A stretch of DNA of 64,000 bases from Chitinophaga filiformis (lineage in GTDB: Bacteria; Bacteroidota; Bacteroidia; Chitinophagales; Chitinophagaceae), in the NCBI RefSeq assembly GCF_023100805.1, contig NZ_CP095855.1, positions 62,001-126,000 of the forward strand, in the 5' to 3' direction. The notes beneath the pieces were generated by a model, which was not told where the DNA came from, ran no database searches, and was given only the letters and a program-made list of their open reading frames with translations. Positions 9,993-18,567 of this stretch are shown one piece after another. Both the position numbers and the translations under genes were made by a program. Position 1 is the first letter of the stretch. Each line of letters starts with the position of its first letter.

Positions 9993-10029
9993 AGGTGGTC
10001 AATATGCCGTTCCGGCATGTTGACCACCT
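9993..10029. repeat. Subterminal palindrome upstream of istA
   Basis: A near-perfect inverted repeat of two 17-bp arms (9993-10009 and 10013-10029, one mismatch) around a 3-base centre. The arms start AGGTGGTCAA and end TTGACCACCT. The same GGTGGTCAA motif recurs at about 10114-10121 and 10136-10144 and at the other end of the element near 7549-7557. These are probably transposase-binding repeats, and the hairpin lies in the istA leader, where it could also limit expression. Confidence 0.7.
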
Positions 10030-10168
10030 ACGTTAATTAAGTTTATGTCGTTCCGGCATATTGACCAGCGGTACTGGCTGATTATCAATTATTAATATCA
10101 GTAAAGGCCGGAAAGGTGGTCAAGATGAGCGTTAGGGGTGGTCAACATCAAGCGTAATACACAAACGT

Positions 10169-10903
10169 CGAATAAAACTCTCTATATACCATTTTCATTT
10201 ATGAATCTACTATGTATCCGGTCAACCATTCTTATTACTTTTGTTTAAGAAGATTGAATATCTTAAAATTAGTTGACTACACTACATTATTAATTATATA
10301 ATCAAAATAAATTGATCTATATATTCATTTAACCCAGCTCGTCATGACGTAATCAAAGTATTCATTTTCAATTAAACAAGAGACAAATGAAGGATACAAA
10401 ACGGAGATATTGATACATTTCTTAGTAGCCGATTGAGGAATAGATTTGTACTCTTGTCTTTGAGTGAGTAACTGAACAGGCTCCCTTTTTTTAATAGTAC
10501 TCCTATGCCTTCCTTTGCTCTTCACTACTTATCATGTAATCCTTGCAAGTGGTGATCAGCAACCACGACATGGAGGATCGTTTTAACAAATAATAACAAA
10601 ATAAAACATGATATATTAGTCACTAGGGACTCATCATATTGCACGTTAAACATTTAGAAACTCTATTGCAATAATCAAACAAACAATACCATCAATCCTT
10701 TGGCGCCTTCACCCCTGAGTTGGAAGGAAGCCCTGAAAGAATTACCACAATAATGACGAAATAAAACACTATATAGTACAGGTCAAATATCAGCTAGCAA
10801 AAGATATTTGATTGCAAATGGAGAAGCCGAAAACCATTAGAAGAGAGTAGGCATATATACTTTCACAAAAATTTAGCCTTTTAATCTCAAAAGGCACAAT
10901 TTT
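10169..10903. other. AT-rich intergenic region upstream of peptide gene B
   Basis: The 735 bases contain no convincing gene. A 66-codon minus-strand frame at 10325-10525 has no recognisable features and is probably fortuitous. The 3' end includes the leader of peptide gene B, with a small hairpin described separately. The stretch before the IS insertion joined directly to the sequence now at 7510, so this region and 6875-7510 were once one intergenic region. Confidence 0.4.
10876..10895 (+). promoter_or_regulatory. Hairpin in the leader of peptide gene B
   Basis: GCCTTTT (10876-10882) and AAAAGGC (10889-10895) form a perfect 7-bp stem with a 6-base loop, ending 8 bases before the ATG at 10904. 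At this position it would affect translation initiation or message stability. The downstream bases ACAATTTT are only weakly terminator-like, so a control role is possible but not shown. Confidence 0.4.
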
Positions 10904-11179
10904 ATGAACAAAGCAAAAATAATGTTATCTGGAGTTGCACTTCTCGCTGTTGTAGGTGGAGCATTGGCCTTTAAAGCTTCTAGACTTCCAAGCAATGCAA
11001 TCACTTCATATACAACAACTACTGCAGTAGGTGGGCCTACGGTTACCAGATGTAAAACTACTAAAGGATTTTTCACTACGACCGAAGGTATCGCAGCAAA
11101 CACTTATACCACCTACAATACACTAAATGGCGTGTGCGGTCCTGTTGTTGCGACATTCACTCTTCCATCTAACGATTGA
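10904..11179 (+). CDS. Small secreted Thr-rich peptide B (91 aa)
   Basis: A 91-residue protein with an N-terminal signal peptide (core at about residues 7-20, likely cleavage after ALA) and a Thr-rich mature part with two cysteines (50 and 78). It shares with peptide A the motifs TSYTTTT (34-40), Gly-Gly, CKTT (50-53), TYTT (67-70) and the C-terminal Gly-x-Cys-x-Pro. No catalytic motif is visible. A strong terminator follows directly, so this is a monocistronic gene that may be highly expressed. A truncated copy of its 3' end plus terminator lies 280 bp downstream. The adjacent S9 peptidase on the opposite strand may process it, but this is only suggested by proximity. No known family is recognised with confidence. 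Confidence 0.7.
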   Translation: MNKAKIMLSGVALLAVVGGALAFKASRLPSNAITSYTTTTAVGGPTVTRCKTTKGFFTTTEGIAANTYTTYNTLNGVCGPVVATFTLPSND

Positions 11180-11205
11180 TGTAAGACTTGATAACAAACT
11201 TGATA

Positions 11206-11257
11206 ATTGACTTACTAAATCTGGGCAAAATATGTTCGCCCAGATTAGTAAGTCAAT
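11206..11257 (+). terminator. Long hairpin terminator of peptide gene B
   Basis: The arms ATTGACTTACTAAATCTGGGC (11206-11226) and its complement (11238-11257) pair over about 20 bp with a single-base bulge and an 11-base loop. A pyrimidine-rich TTCTTCTT follows. The stem starts about 25 bases after the stop codon. It is much longer than needed for termination and could also stabilise the transcript. Confidence 0.8.
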
Positions 11258-11459
11258 TTCTTCTTGTAAATACTACTCCGTTTTGTTCTATATAATTTTA
11301 GATAAAAAGTAACACATTCAATTGACATAATATGCGAGCTATCGATTTCGGTGTAGACAAAGTAGTGAGCTCTCGTAATGCATAGATTTTTTTAACCAAC
11401 TAATTATCATAAAAATTATCATTAAGCATTGTTAGTGTGCATTCTGTGCTTATTAGTGT

Positions 11460-11534
11460 ATGTATTTGCACAACACATTAAATGGGGTATGCGGTCCCAT
11501 TGTTGCTACCTTCTATGAAACCGATTATGAATGA
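11460..11534 (+). pseudogene. Truncated copy of peptide gene B (3' end only)
   Basis: A 24-codon frame starting at ATG 11460 contains NTLNGVCGPIVATF, almost identical to the C-terminus of peptide B (NTLNGVCGPVVATF), followed by a different tail and a stop. The signal peptide and Thr-rich part are missing. A degenerate copy of the peptide B terminator lies further downstream at 11622-11651, which supports a decayed tandem duplicate over a chance match. Confidence 0.75.
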
Positions 11535-11621
11535 GTAAAATTAGCAACTAGTAGGTAACACAAATTATCCTAGATTAGAATATCCCCTTTCGCTCAGCTT
11601 CTTCGGCCTTGACACAAGGTC

Positions 11622-11651
11622 AAACCTGGGCAAGTAATGGTGCCCAGATTT
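11622..11651 (+). terminator. Degenerate duplicate of the peptide B terminator
   Basis: AAACCTGGGC and GCCCAGATTT pair at nine of ten positions around a 10-base loop. The core CTGGGC/GCCCAGATT is the same as in the hairpin after peptide B. It follows the truncated peptide copy and lies just past the 3' end of the S9 peptidase gene on the other strand, which it could also serve in reverse. Confidence 0.55.
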
Positions 11652-11690
11652 AATTTAACTACCAACTGGAAGCTCGATTGTACGAGTCGC

Positions 11691-14369
11691 CTATGGAATT
11701 GTATTAGAGGAATCTAACTCCAACCCAGAAAATGACGTATTACCATTTACCATCCAAATGGGCACAGATGTAGCTTTTAGGTAATAGTCAAAGAATTGTT
11801 GAATTCGAATTGTCAAATCAAGCTGATTTTCACTATTCGAGACGGTATGATCTTCGTCTTTATATTCAAGCATCCAAACTTTCTTATTCGCTCGTCTCAT
11901 GCCCAGAAATAATTCCAAAGCTTGATTGTAGCTAATAGATTCGTCATCAGGATTATGAATAATCAATAAAGGTGTCTGTATTTTGCCAATATGCAAGACA
12001 GGGGAATTCCTTATGAATATCTCGGGATTCTCCCATGGGGAAACACCAATATTTCGCTGACCGTTATCTGAAGAAGTTTGATTATTGTCACCGCTAGGGC
12101 GCAAGCTATTATATTCACTAATGATATTCGTCGGTCCAGCCATTTCACAAGCAGCTTTAAACAATGTGGTCCCCGTGATAATTACATTCGTTTCATACCC
12201 CCCAAAACTTTGACCTTGCGCCGCCATTCGTTTGGTATCAACATATGGAATAGAGTCTAATCTTTTGATTGAGGATTCGATCGTATTTATAATATTCGTT
12301 GCGACTTCTCCTGTTCTATAATAAAAATCAGGCTCAAATACCAAATATTCTCTGCTCACAAACCAGGGTATGTTTACATTATGGCTAAATAACTCGGGTG
12401 TTTTATATCCATTAAGGTTTTCTGATCGCCTTTCATAGTAGTTAAAAATCACAGGATATTTTCTTGATGAGTCAAAGTCTTGTGGCTTGTATAATACTCC
12501 ATCGCATTTTAATCCGTCAGGTAGAGTCCATGTGATTAACTGCGATTCAGGCCAAATATATTCTTTTTCTGGATGTATATCTGAAACAGCTGAGAAGGAA
12601 TGGAAGTCCCTCGTATAATATAAATTCGGAGATTCCTTTGTACTCATTCGCCTTACGATAAATGCTTGTTTGTCCTTGGATTTAATTGGCTTAAATTGAC
12701 TTGGATCCTCAGCTACATTTGCTGAAACGAGTATCGAGGTTGGCTTGAAATAATACACTTTCGAATCCATAATCAGTTTTGAAGGTTCACCTACCGAAGA
12801 AGAGTACGCTTCCCAAAAGCCATTTTCCTTTGTTCGCATATTAAAGGCATATAATAATATCATATCACGCCGATAAGGTAAAGGGTATTTCTTGTCTGGT
12901 ACAATTCTAAATCGAATAGAATTTGCCTTTCCAAGACCTTTAGTTATATTAATTGGATTCTTGCCACCTAAAAGATCGACTTTCCAGATGTCGTAGCAAT
13001 CATAAATGAAAACATAGTTTCCGTCTCTGTCAATTTCCTGTAACCCATATGCGAACCTACGCTCTCTTATCTTATCAGCCTCACCTCGTTCTGAAATAGA
13101 GAGCTTGTTGGGGATTAGAGCACATATATCAATTTTAGATTGAGACTGTGTGTTAAATGAATAAAATTTTGCTTCTTTTGAGTCGAACCATACTACAAAT
13201 CTTTCCTTTTGTATCAGGCTTGGGCGCTGAAAACCAGGATATTTTAGTTCAGCAAGTTTCGTTTTCCTCCCAGATTCGAACGACATGAGATACAGTGATT
13301 GTGATTGATTATTCCAATAATATTCATTTTCATTTATTTTGCTCTTTAAAAGAGCAAAATGATTATTTTCCAACACACCTTCAGCCAACTCTAATTCGTA
13401 ATTCTCAAGAAGAAGAATATGAGTACTATTTATATCAACAACCGCACAATATGAGTTATCAGTCGCTCTTCTTCGATATATTAATTCCTTTGGTTTTAGT
13501 ACTTTATCTTTATACGACCATACCAATACTCGATTGTCAATTTGGGAAACATCTTCTGAATATTTATAGGAGAAAAAAAGCCTTTGTCCGTCAGAAGTGA
13601 AATTGAGAATATTATCACTAATTCGACTTTTACCACATAAGTCGATATTTTTTTTATCCACCAATATGCGAGAGGTTCTATCGCCCTGTTTAAAATATTT
13701 TATACTCCTATTTCCAAGATCATCGTCAGTTAGAAATGCAACTTGAGTTCCCGATGCATCTAAGATTGCTCTTTTTGCATCTGAGCTTTCCGGAATTCTC
13801 ACTCGTTCGTTTGTTTTCAGCGTTACGACATACAAGCCCAAACTGTCTCTCATCAATATCTCACCTCCACCCGCGCTAAAATGTGATTCATAAATATTAG
13901 TATATTGGTATTTTTTTTTCCCGTCGAGCTTTCTTATTACCATAGCCCCAGAATCTCCAACTAAAGAATATTTAATCCATTGATTATTCCCGTTATTGTC
14001 CATTTCAAAAGATACAACATTAGCGACCAATTCTTTTGCATGCGTAAATAGATTTAATATTACAAGCGTATCTCCTGGTAAAAGTGCTAAGAAATATTTG
14101 CTATTATTACTGAGCGTTGGTTGGTCAGCGTTTTTAAATTCCATACTAAATGAGTTACTTAGCCCTTTAATACATGTCATCTTACTCTTTTTCCCTCCAT
14201 AGCTATAGACACAATATTCGCCATTGTTTGTTATCAACATATTCTCCCAACCTGTGTTTTGTAGAGAGATCCAATTATCGCAAGCATTTTTATCTATAAT
14301 GCGTTTTTGACAATAGGAATTAAACACGTTGCTAAAGCATGTTATTATTAATAGAAATGAAAATTTCAT
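11691..14369 (-). CDS. S9 family prolyl-oligopeptidase-type serine peptidase (cassette 1)
   Basis: An 892-residue exported peptidase with an N-terminal signal peptide (MKFSFLLIITCFSNVF). A long beta-propeller-like N-terminal region precedes an alpha/beta-hydrolase domain. The catalytic triad is visible: Ser721 in GQSFGGY, Asp808 in HNPDDES and His841 in KDEDHTVS. The family removes dipeptides or cleaves short oligopeptides, usually in the periplasm. It is paralogous to the 741-residue peptidase at 32710-34935. It stands beside peptide gene B and its truncated copy, facing them. Substrate unknown; processing of secreted peptides or of peptides brought in by the SusCD pair are both plausible. 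Confidence 0.92.
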   Translation of the reverse strand: MKFSFLLIITCFSNVFNSYCQKRIIDKNACDNWISLQNTGWENMLITNNGEYCVYSYGGKKSKMTCIKGLSNSFSMEFKNADQPTLSNNSKYFLALLPGDTLVILNLFTHAKELVANVVSFEMDNNGNNQWIKYSLVGDSGAMVIRKLDGKKKYQYTNIYESHFSAGGGEILMRDSLGLYVVTLKTNERVRIPESSDAKRAILDASGTQVAFLTDDDLGNRSIKYFKQGDRTSRILVDKKNIDLCGKSRISDNILNFTSDGQRLFFSYKYSEDVSQIDNRVLVWSYKDKVLKPKELIYRRRATDNSYCAVVDINSTHILLLENYELELAEGVLENNHFALLKSKINENEYYWNNQSQSLYLMSFESGRKTKLAELKYPGFQRPSLIQKERFVVWFDSKEAKFYSFNTQSQSKIDICALIPNKLSISERGEADKIRERRFAYGLQEIDRDGNYVFIYDCYDIWKVDLLGGKNPINITKGLGKANSIRFRIVPDKKYPLPYRRDMILLYAFNMRTKENGFWEAYSSSVGEPSKLIMDSKVYYFKPTSILVSANVAEDPSQFKPIKSKDKQAFIVRRMSTKESPNLYYTRDFHSFSAVSDIHPEKEYIWPESQLITWTLPDGLKCDGVLYKPQDFDSSRKYPVIFNYYERRSENLNGYKTPELFSHNVNIPWFVSREYLVFEPDFYYRTGEVATNIINTIESSIKRLDSIPYVDTKRMAAQGQSFGGYETNVIITGTTLFKAACEMAGPTNIISEYNSLRPSGDNNQTSSDNGQRNIGVSPWENPEIFIRNSPVLHIGKIQTPLLIIHNPDDESISYNQALELFLGMRRANKKVWMLEYKDEDHTVSNSENQLDLTIRIQQFFDYYLKATSVPIWMVNGNTSFSGLELDSSNTIP

Positions 14370-15106
14370 ATAAAGAAGGCTTTTGATTGTTTATTCTAAA
14401 GTAATATTATTAACGGCAGCAAATCCGCAGTGAGAGCTGCTTATATTAAATTCATAGTATCAAAAAACAAGCGACAACAGTACACTGACATAGAGTATGC
14501 CCTTGTTGTCTTTTTGCAGTGTAGGGCTTCTAAAAACTGCTAGTCTGACCTCCTTATGCAGCTTTCTGACCGACAGCAAAGTTGAGAACTCTGATACAAA
14601 GAAAGTAATCGGAACAATTCGCACTCAAATAGCTGGGAAATGGCGGGCTGAATTCATTTAGAATATTGACATCGATAAGATATCTTCTTTTCGCATCTCG
14701 ACAAAAAAGCCAATTCTTGATTAGCATGGATTCCTATTTTTTCACGTTACTGTTAACCATAATATTTGATAGATTACCACATAGGTGCGGAGAAGCGTGG
14801 ATACACTTAAGATAGCATTGACAAATCGACAGCTATTAGTTTCTGTTGTTAAAACCTCATTAGAACCTTGAAATGTTTACAGCATCCCAAATAATTCATA
14901 CCACGAATCTCAATAAAAAATCTGGATGATTAAACGCACTAAAAGCCTTCATTCTCCAATAATAATGCCGTATCATCGCCAGCCAGCTTAATATATTATA
15001 TCTTTTTCACGTTTATTTTTTATAGATTACACTGTTTTTAGAATATTTCGTAAAAAACTTGCGACGCAAATTTTTCATTCGAATTTAACAAATGAAGCTA
15101 ATCGAT
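14370..15106. other. AT-rich intergenic region
   Basis: This 737-base stretch lies between the S9 peptidase gene and the sigma factor gene, both on the minus strand. I see no open frame with protein-like composition, no clear hairpin terminator and no repeat. It must contain the peptidase promoter near 14370-14450. Confidence 0.4.
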
Positions 15107-15673
15107 TCAATATGACATAAAATATTCCTGTTGAAACAAGCTTCTAAATTTACCTAGGGAGCGTTCTAGATGAGAATTTAATGTATTCTTCTTTATGTTC
15201 ATTTCCGCAGCTGCTTGCTTATAACTTTTCTCTTCTCGAAAAATTTTATTGATCGCCTGCCTTTGATTGCGAGATAACTGTTTCCACCCCAGCTTCAATA
15301 AATGCAATTTTTTACTTAAAGAGGAGTCATCATAAAACAAAGACAAGTTAGTTTGCTCTGCCAACAAAATATCATAGGCATATTTTTGCATTTTCGATTC
15401 GATGCAGCGTTGCTTATTGAGCATCTCCCAACATCTATAATGTATTCCCATCATGAGGTAGGCCTCAATTGAATTTCCCTTTATTTCGACATTCTTTCGT
15501 TCCCATAATGTCATAAACAAATCCTGTACAACATCTTCAGACTTCGCCATATCATTAAGTATTATTCGCGCCTTCATAAGTAATGAATTGAAAGTGCTCT
15601 TGTAAACTTGCTCAAAGGGCAGCTCTTGACCCTTAAAAAGAATTATGGCAATATTTGGAGATTCCCCTGACAT
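15107..15673 (-). CDS. ECF-type RNA polymerase sigma factor (orphan)
   Basis: A 188-residue sigma-70 family protein with region 2 (SEDVVQDLFMTLWERK, residues about 44-60) and region 4 (a helix-turn-helix around KSYKQAAAEMNIKKNTLNSH, about 148-167). It resembles the FecI-like sigma factors elsewhere in the window but is more divergent. It has no FecR gene next to it. It is transcribed away from the complete sigma-FecR block that starts at 16224. It may be the sigma factor of the AT-rich cassette, separated from its anti-sigma partner. Confidence 0.88.
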   Translation of the reverse strand: MSGESPNIAIILFKGQELPFEQVYKSTFNSLLMKARIILNDMAKSEDVVQDLFMTLWERKNVEIKGNSIEAYLMMGIHYRCWEMLNKQRCIESKMQKYAYDILLAEQTNLSLFYDDSSLSKKLHLLKLGWKQLSRNQRQAINKIFREEKSYKQAAAEMNIKKNTLNSHLERSLGKFRSLFQQEYFMSY

Positions 15674-16223
15674 ACGCGTATAACAAATTAAGTGGAAGAT
15701 TATTTAATTATGAAGTATAACAAAACGTATTTGATTCAAATAAAAACACGATCGCTACATTGCCCGACCTGTATTATCTTCATGCATGGGGGATGCATTT
15801 TTTTGACGCTTTCTTTTATTACGTATTAATATACACCTTAGAGAAACAGCACACACAGCTTTCACTACAGGACACAATTCAGCGAATGAATTCAGCCGAA
15901 AAACGATTAACATTCTTTACTTAAACGTTCCTTATCCAGTTGCAAAAATGAATATCCCAATTAGATAATCTAAAAATGGGTCCGCCCTCAACAGTGGGTC
16001 GAAGTGAAGAACAAAAAGTACCCAAAAAAATTTAACAGAAATTTAAACCATCCATGTAGTAAAAAAATCCATCCGCGTTAACATCGAATTAACTACTCGC
16101 AAATTGAGATTCAGTAGCTTAGCAAGTGTATAAAGTACGTTCATTGTTCTACCCCAGATGTCTTTTTATTATCCCTTGAGGTCCCGGAACAGCTCATTTG
16201 TATCACCATTTTTCTGTTGAGGT
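15674..16223. other. Divergent intergenic region; base composition changes here
   Basis: A 550-base gap between two divergent sigma factor genes. No gene is visible. The sequence to the left is AT-rich throughout; from about 16.2 kb on it has the higher GC content of the rest of the window. It therefore marks the right boundary of a region with different composition. No tRNA, integrase or direct repeat marks the junction. Confidence 0.5.
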
Positions 16224-16772
16224 ATGCATCTAGACGGTTACAACGACGAACATCTCTTCAAGCTGCTGCAGGACGGCAGCGAAACAGCCTTCAATGCCAT
16301 CTTTAACCGTTATAGCAAACGTTTATATGTGGAAGCCTATAACCGTTTACAGGACGCAGATGAAGGGAACGATATTGTGCAGGAAGTGTTCTTCTGGTTA
16401 TGGGAAAGAAAGCGCTCCCTGGAAGTGCCACAATGCCTGAAAGCCTACCTGGTACAGGTAGTCAGGAATAAATGTGTAGACCTGATCCGTAAAAAGACCA
16501 GCACAAGGGGTAAGAAACTACAGTACACCTGGCTGGCGGATACCTGCACCACCACATCTCCGATAGAAAATAAAGAATTGGGCAGGCAGTTGGCGGCGGC
16601 TATTAATAGCATCACGCCGGCCAGCAGGCTGGCCTTTGAGCAGTTGTACCTGCACAAAAAGAGCCTGAAGGAAATTGCCGACCAGATGGACATCAATGTC
16701 CAGTCAGTAAAGAATCACATCCACCGTGCGCTGAAAGTGCTGCGCGAAAATCTGAAACATAGCTTATCATAA
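16224..16772 (+). CDS. FecI-like ECF sigma factor (block 2)
   Basis: A 182-residue ECF sigma factor. Region 2 includes DEGNDIVQEVFFWLWERK and region 4 includes SLKEIADQMDINVQSVKNHI. Residue length and motifs match the Bacteroidota RNA polymerase sigma-70 factors paired with FecR. It lies 36 bp upstream of a FecR gene. In the usual model the transporter's STN domain signals through FecR to release this sigma factor, which then transcribes the transporter genes. The nearest SusCD pair without its own block is the AT-rich one at 2.1-6.9 kb, from which it is separated by about 9 kb. Confidence 0.93.
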   Translation: MHLDGYNDEHLFKLLQDGSETAFNAIFNRYSKRLYVEAYNRLQDADEGNDIVQEVFFWLWERKRSLEVPQCLKAYLVQVVRNKCVDLIRKKTSTRGKKLQYTWLADTCTTTSPIENKELGRQLAAAINSITPASRLAFEQLYLHKKSLKEIADQMDINVQSVKNHIHRALKVLRENLKHSLS

Positions 16773-16808
16773 GTACCTTTTGGTGTTTTTTCCGACTATA
16801 CGGGTACT

Positions 16809-17936
16809 ATGAATATAGATGAAACCCAATTAGAACAATTGGTACTGGACGAACTGGGAGGGATCATTACCCCCGAAGACAGTGCCACCCTCAAAAAACT
16901 GCTCGAAGAGGAGCCGGAAGCACTTATTATCCGAAACGCCATCTACGAACAGTTTTCGGGACCTGAGGAACAGGCCTTCCTGGCCCTGCCACCCGAACAT
17001 TTGCCCATCGATAAGGTATGGGCGAAGATCCGCAAAAGAAAATGGATCAGGGTCATTGTACGCTCATCGCTTAGTCTTGCCTTCCTGGCCTCAGTGGCCT
17101 CCGGCATCTACATATCATTCCAGCCAACAAAGCCTCTACAGCCTAAGGCAGTTGTCCATGGATTGTCTCCCCTGAAAACTGTTGCACTGCAGCTGCCCAA
17201 TGGTGAAATTGTGAACCTGGGCAGCACGCAGCAACATGTTACCGTAGGCGATGTTACACTCAACGCACAACAGAAACAGGTAGCCCTGAAAGGGACGAAT
17301 AAGGGCATGGCCATGATCACCGTGCCTGCCGGGCAGGACTATACCATTAACCTACCCGATGGTACCGAAGTACAGCTCAACGCCACTTCAAAAATGGCCT
17401 TCCCGGTAAGCTTCACCGGTAATACCCGCGAAGTGACCATAGCAGGAGAAGCCTACCTGAAAGTAGCCGCGAACCCAAAGAAACCTTTCATTGTACACCT
17501 GCCCAACAGCACGGTACAGGTACTCGGCACAGAATTCAATGTAAACACCTACGATAAAGCCCATGAACAAATAGCCCTGGTAAAAGGCGCGATTAAACTG
17601 GATGCTGATTCTTCCACGATCATGTTGAAACCAGGATTTGCAGTACGATACCAGAAAGGTCAACAGCTGCAGGCGGTACGTTTTGATGCGGAAGAATTAT
17701 TGGCATGGAGAGAGGGTACTTATGTATTTCATGCTACGACTATAGACGAAATGTGCAGTGTTTTGAAAAGATGGTACGGCATAAAAGTCATTAATGACAA
17801 TGTAAACATTAACCGGCCACGCTTTACAGGTTATATAGACAAATCAAGGCCTATTCAGTATTTCCTTAATGCATTACAATTTACCGGACACTTTGATTAT
17901 TACTTTGATAATGACAGTGTCTTACATATACGTTAA
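16809..17936 (+). CDS. FecR-type anti-sigma factor (block 2)
   Basis: A 375-residue inner membrane anti-sigma factor. The N-terminal cytosolic helical part (about 1-80) binds the sigma factor. A single membrane helix follows at about residues 82-100 (SLSLAFLASVASGIYI). The periplasmic FecR domain contains LPDGTEVQLNATSKMAFPV and VQVLGTEFNVNTY. A C-terminal DUF4974-type region (about 300-375) contacts the STN domain of the transporter. It is followed 20-45 bp downstream by a second sigma factor gene. Confidence 0.93.
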   Translation: MNIDETQLEQLVLDELGGIITPEDSATLKKLLEEEPEALIIRNAIYEQFSGPEEQAFLALPPEHLPIDKVWAKIRKRKWIRVIVRSSLSLAFLASVASGIYISFQPTKPLQPKAVVHGLSPLKTVALQLPNGEIVNLGSTQQHVTVGDVTLNAQQKQVALKGTNKGMAMITVPAGQDYTINLPDGTEVQLNATSKMAFPVSFTGNTREVTIAGEAYLKVAANPKKPFIVHLPNSTVQVLGTEFNVNTYDKAHEQIALVKGAIKLDADSSTIMLKPGFAVRYQKGQQLQAVRFDAEELLAWREGTYVFHATTIDEMCSVLKRWYGIKVINDNVNINRPRFTGYIDKSRPIQYFLNALQFTGHFDYYFDNDSVLHIR

Positions 17937-17980
17937 CGTTACAGGGTCTTTAAATTTTGTCATGCAGTTTTGAATGTAAA

Positions 17981-18529
17981 ATGATGTTATTTCACGAGGA
18001 AGAACTATTATTGTCTGTGAAAAGGGGCGATGCATCAGCTTTCGCTACACTCTACAAACGGTACCGTCCGCAATTACTGATGGAAGCATATCAGAAGGTA
18101 CGCAACCAGCAAGAGGCGGAAGATATAGTACAGGAGATCTTTACATCTTTGTGGCAAAGGCGCAGGGAACTAGCTATCAACATTTCTCTGAAGCATTACC
18201 TGTATAGGGCAGTACACTTACAGTATGCCTACAAATGCCGGCGCAATGAGGTAGCCCGCAGGTTTGTATCGCATGCCTGGTATACCTCCCCGGAAAGCGC
18301 TGTGCCCCGGAACCTGGAGAACAAAGAACTGGGACAACAGATCCGGGAAGCCGCCAGGCATGTATCCGCTCCGGCATGCAGGAAAGTATTTGAACTGCTT
18401 TACCTGCAGGACTGGAGCCATAAAGAGATTGCACAGGACATGAACATCCAGCCACAGGTAGTGAAAAACCAGGTAAGCCGCGCATTAAAAGTGATCCGTA
18501 CCCGTTTACGCGAAGAGGAAGTTGTATAG
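17981..18529 (+). CDS. Second ECF sigma factor, between FecR and the AraC-like gene
   Basis: A complete ECF sigma factor of about 182 residues from the ATG at 17981; a TTG eight codons upstream is less likely. Region 2 contains AEDIVQEIFTSLWQRR and region 4 contains SHKEIAQDMNIQPQVVKNQV. A second sigma gene after FecR is unusual. The equivalent position in block 3 holds only a region-2 remnant (29368-29640), and block 4 has none. The stop codon overlaps the region of the next gene's upstream frame, so the genes are tightly packed. Confidence 0.88.
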   Translation: MMLFHEEELLLSVKRGDASAFATLYKRYRPQLLMEAYQKVRNQQEAEDIVQEIFTSLWQRRRELAINISLKHYLYRAVHLQYAYKCRRNEVARRFVSHAWYTSPESAVPRNLENKELGQQIREAARHVSAPACRKVFELLYLQDWSHKEIAQDMNIQPQVVKNQVSRALKVIRTRLREEEVV

Positions 18530-18567
18530 TGCATTCCGTCTATTTACAGGCATTAAATAACCATACC

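Larger units (their letters stand above)
7511..10163 (-). mobile_element. Complete IS21-family insertion sequence
   Basis: A 2653-bp element with istA and istB on the minus strand. The outer ends are inverted: TGTGTATT at 7511-7518 and AATACACA at 10156-10163. Inside each end lie further imperfect repeats of a GGTGGTCAA/TTGACCACC motif, as is usual for IS21 elements with multiple transposase-binding sites. A 5-bp direct repeat AACGT flanks it on both sides (7506-7510 and 10164-10168), consistent with a target site duplication. Both genes look intact, so the element may still be active. It sits between the SusC gene and peptide gene B and has probably separated parts of one locus. Confidence 0.93.

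Noticed and set aside
10325..10525. 66-codon minus-strand frame downstream of the IS element
   Set aside because: No signal, domain or paralog, and the composition is like that of random AT-rich sequence.
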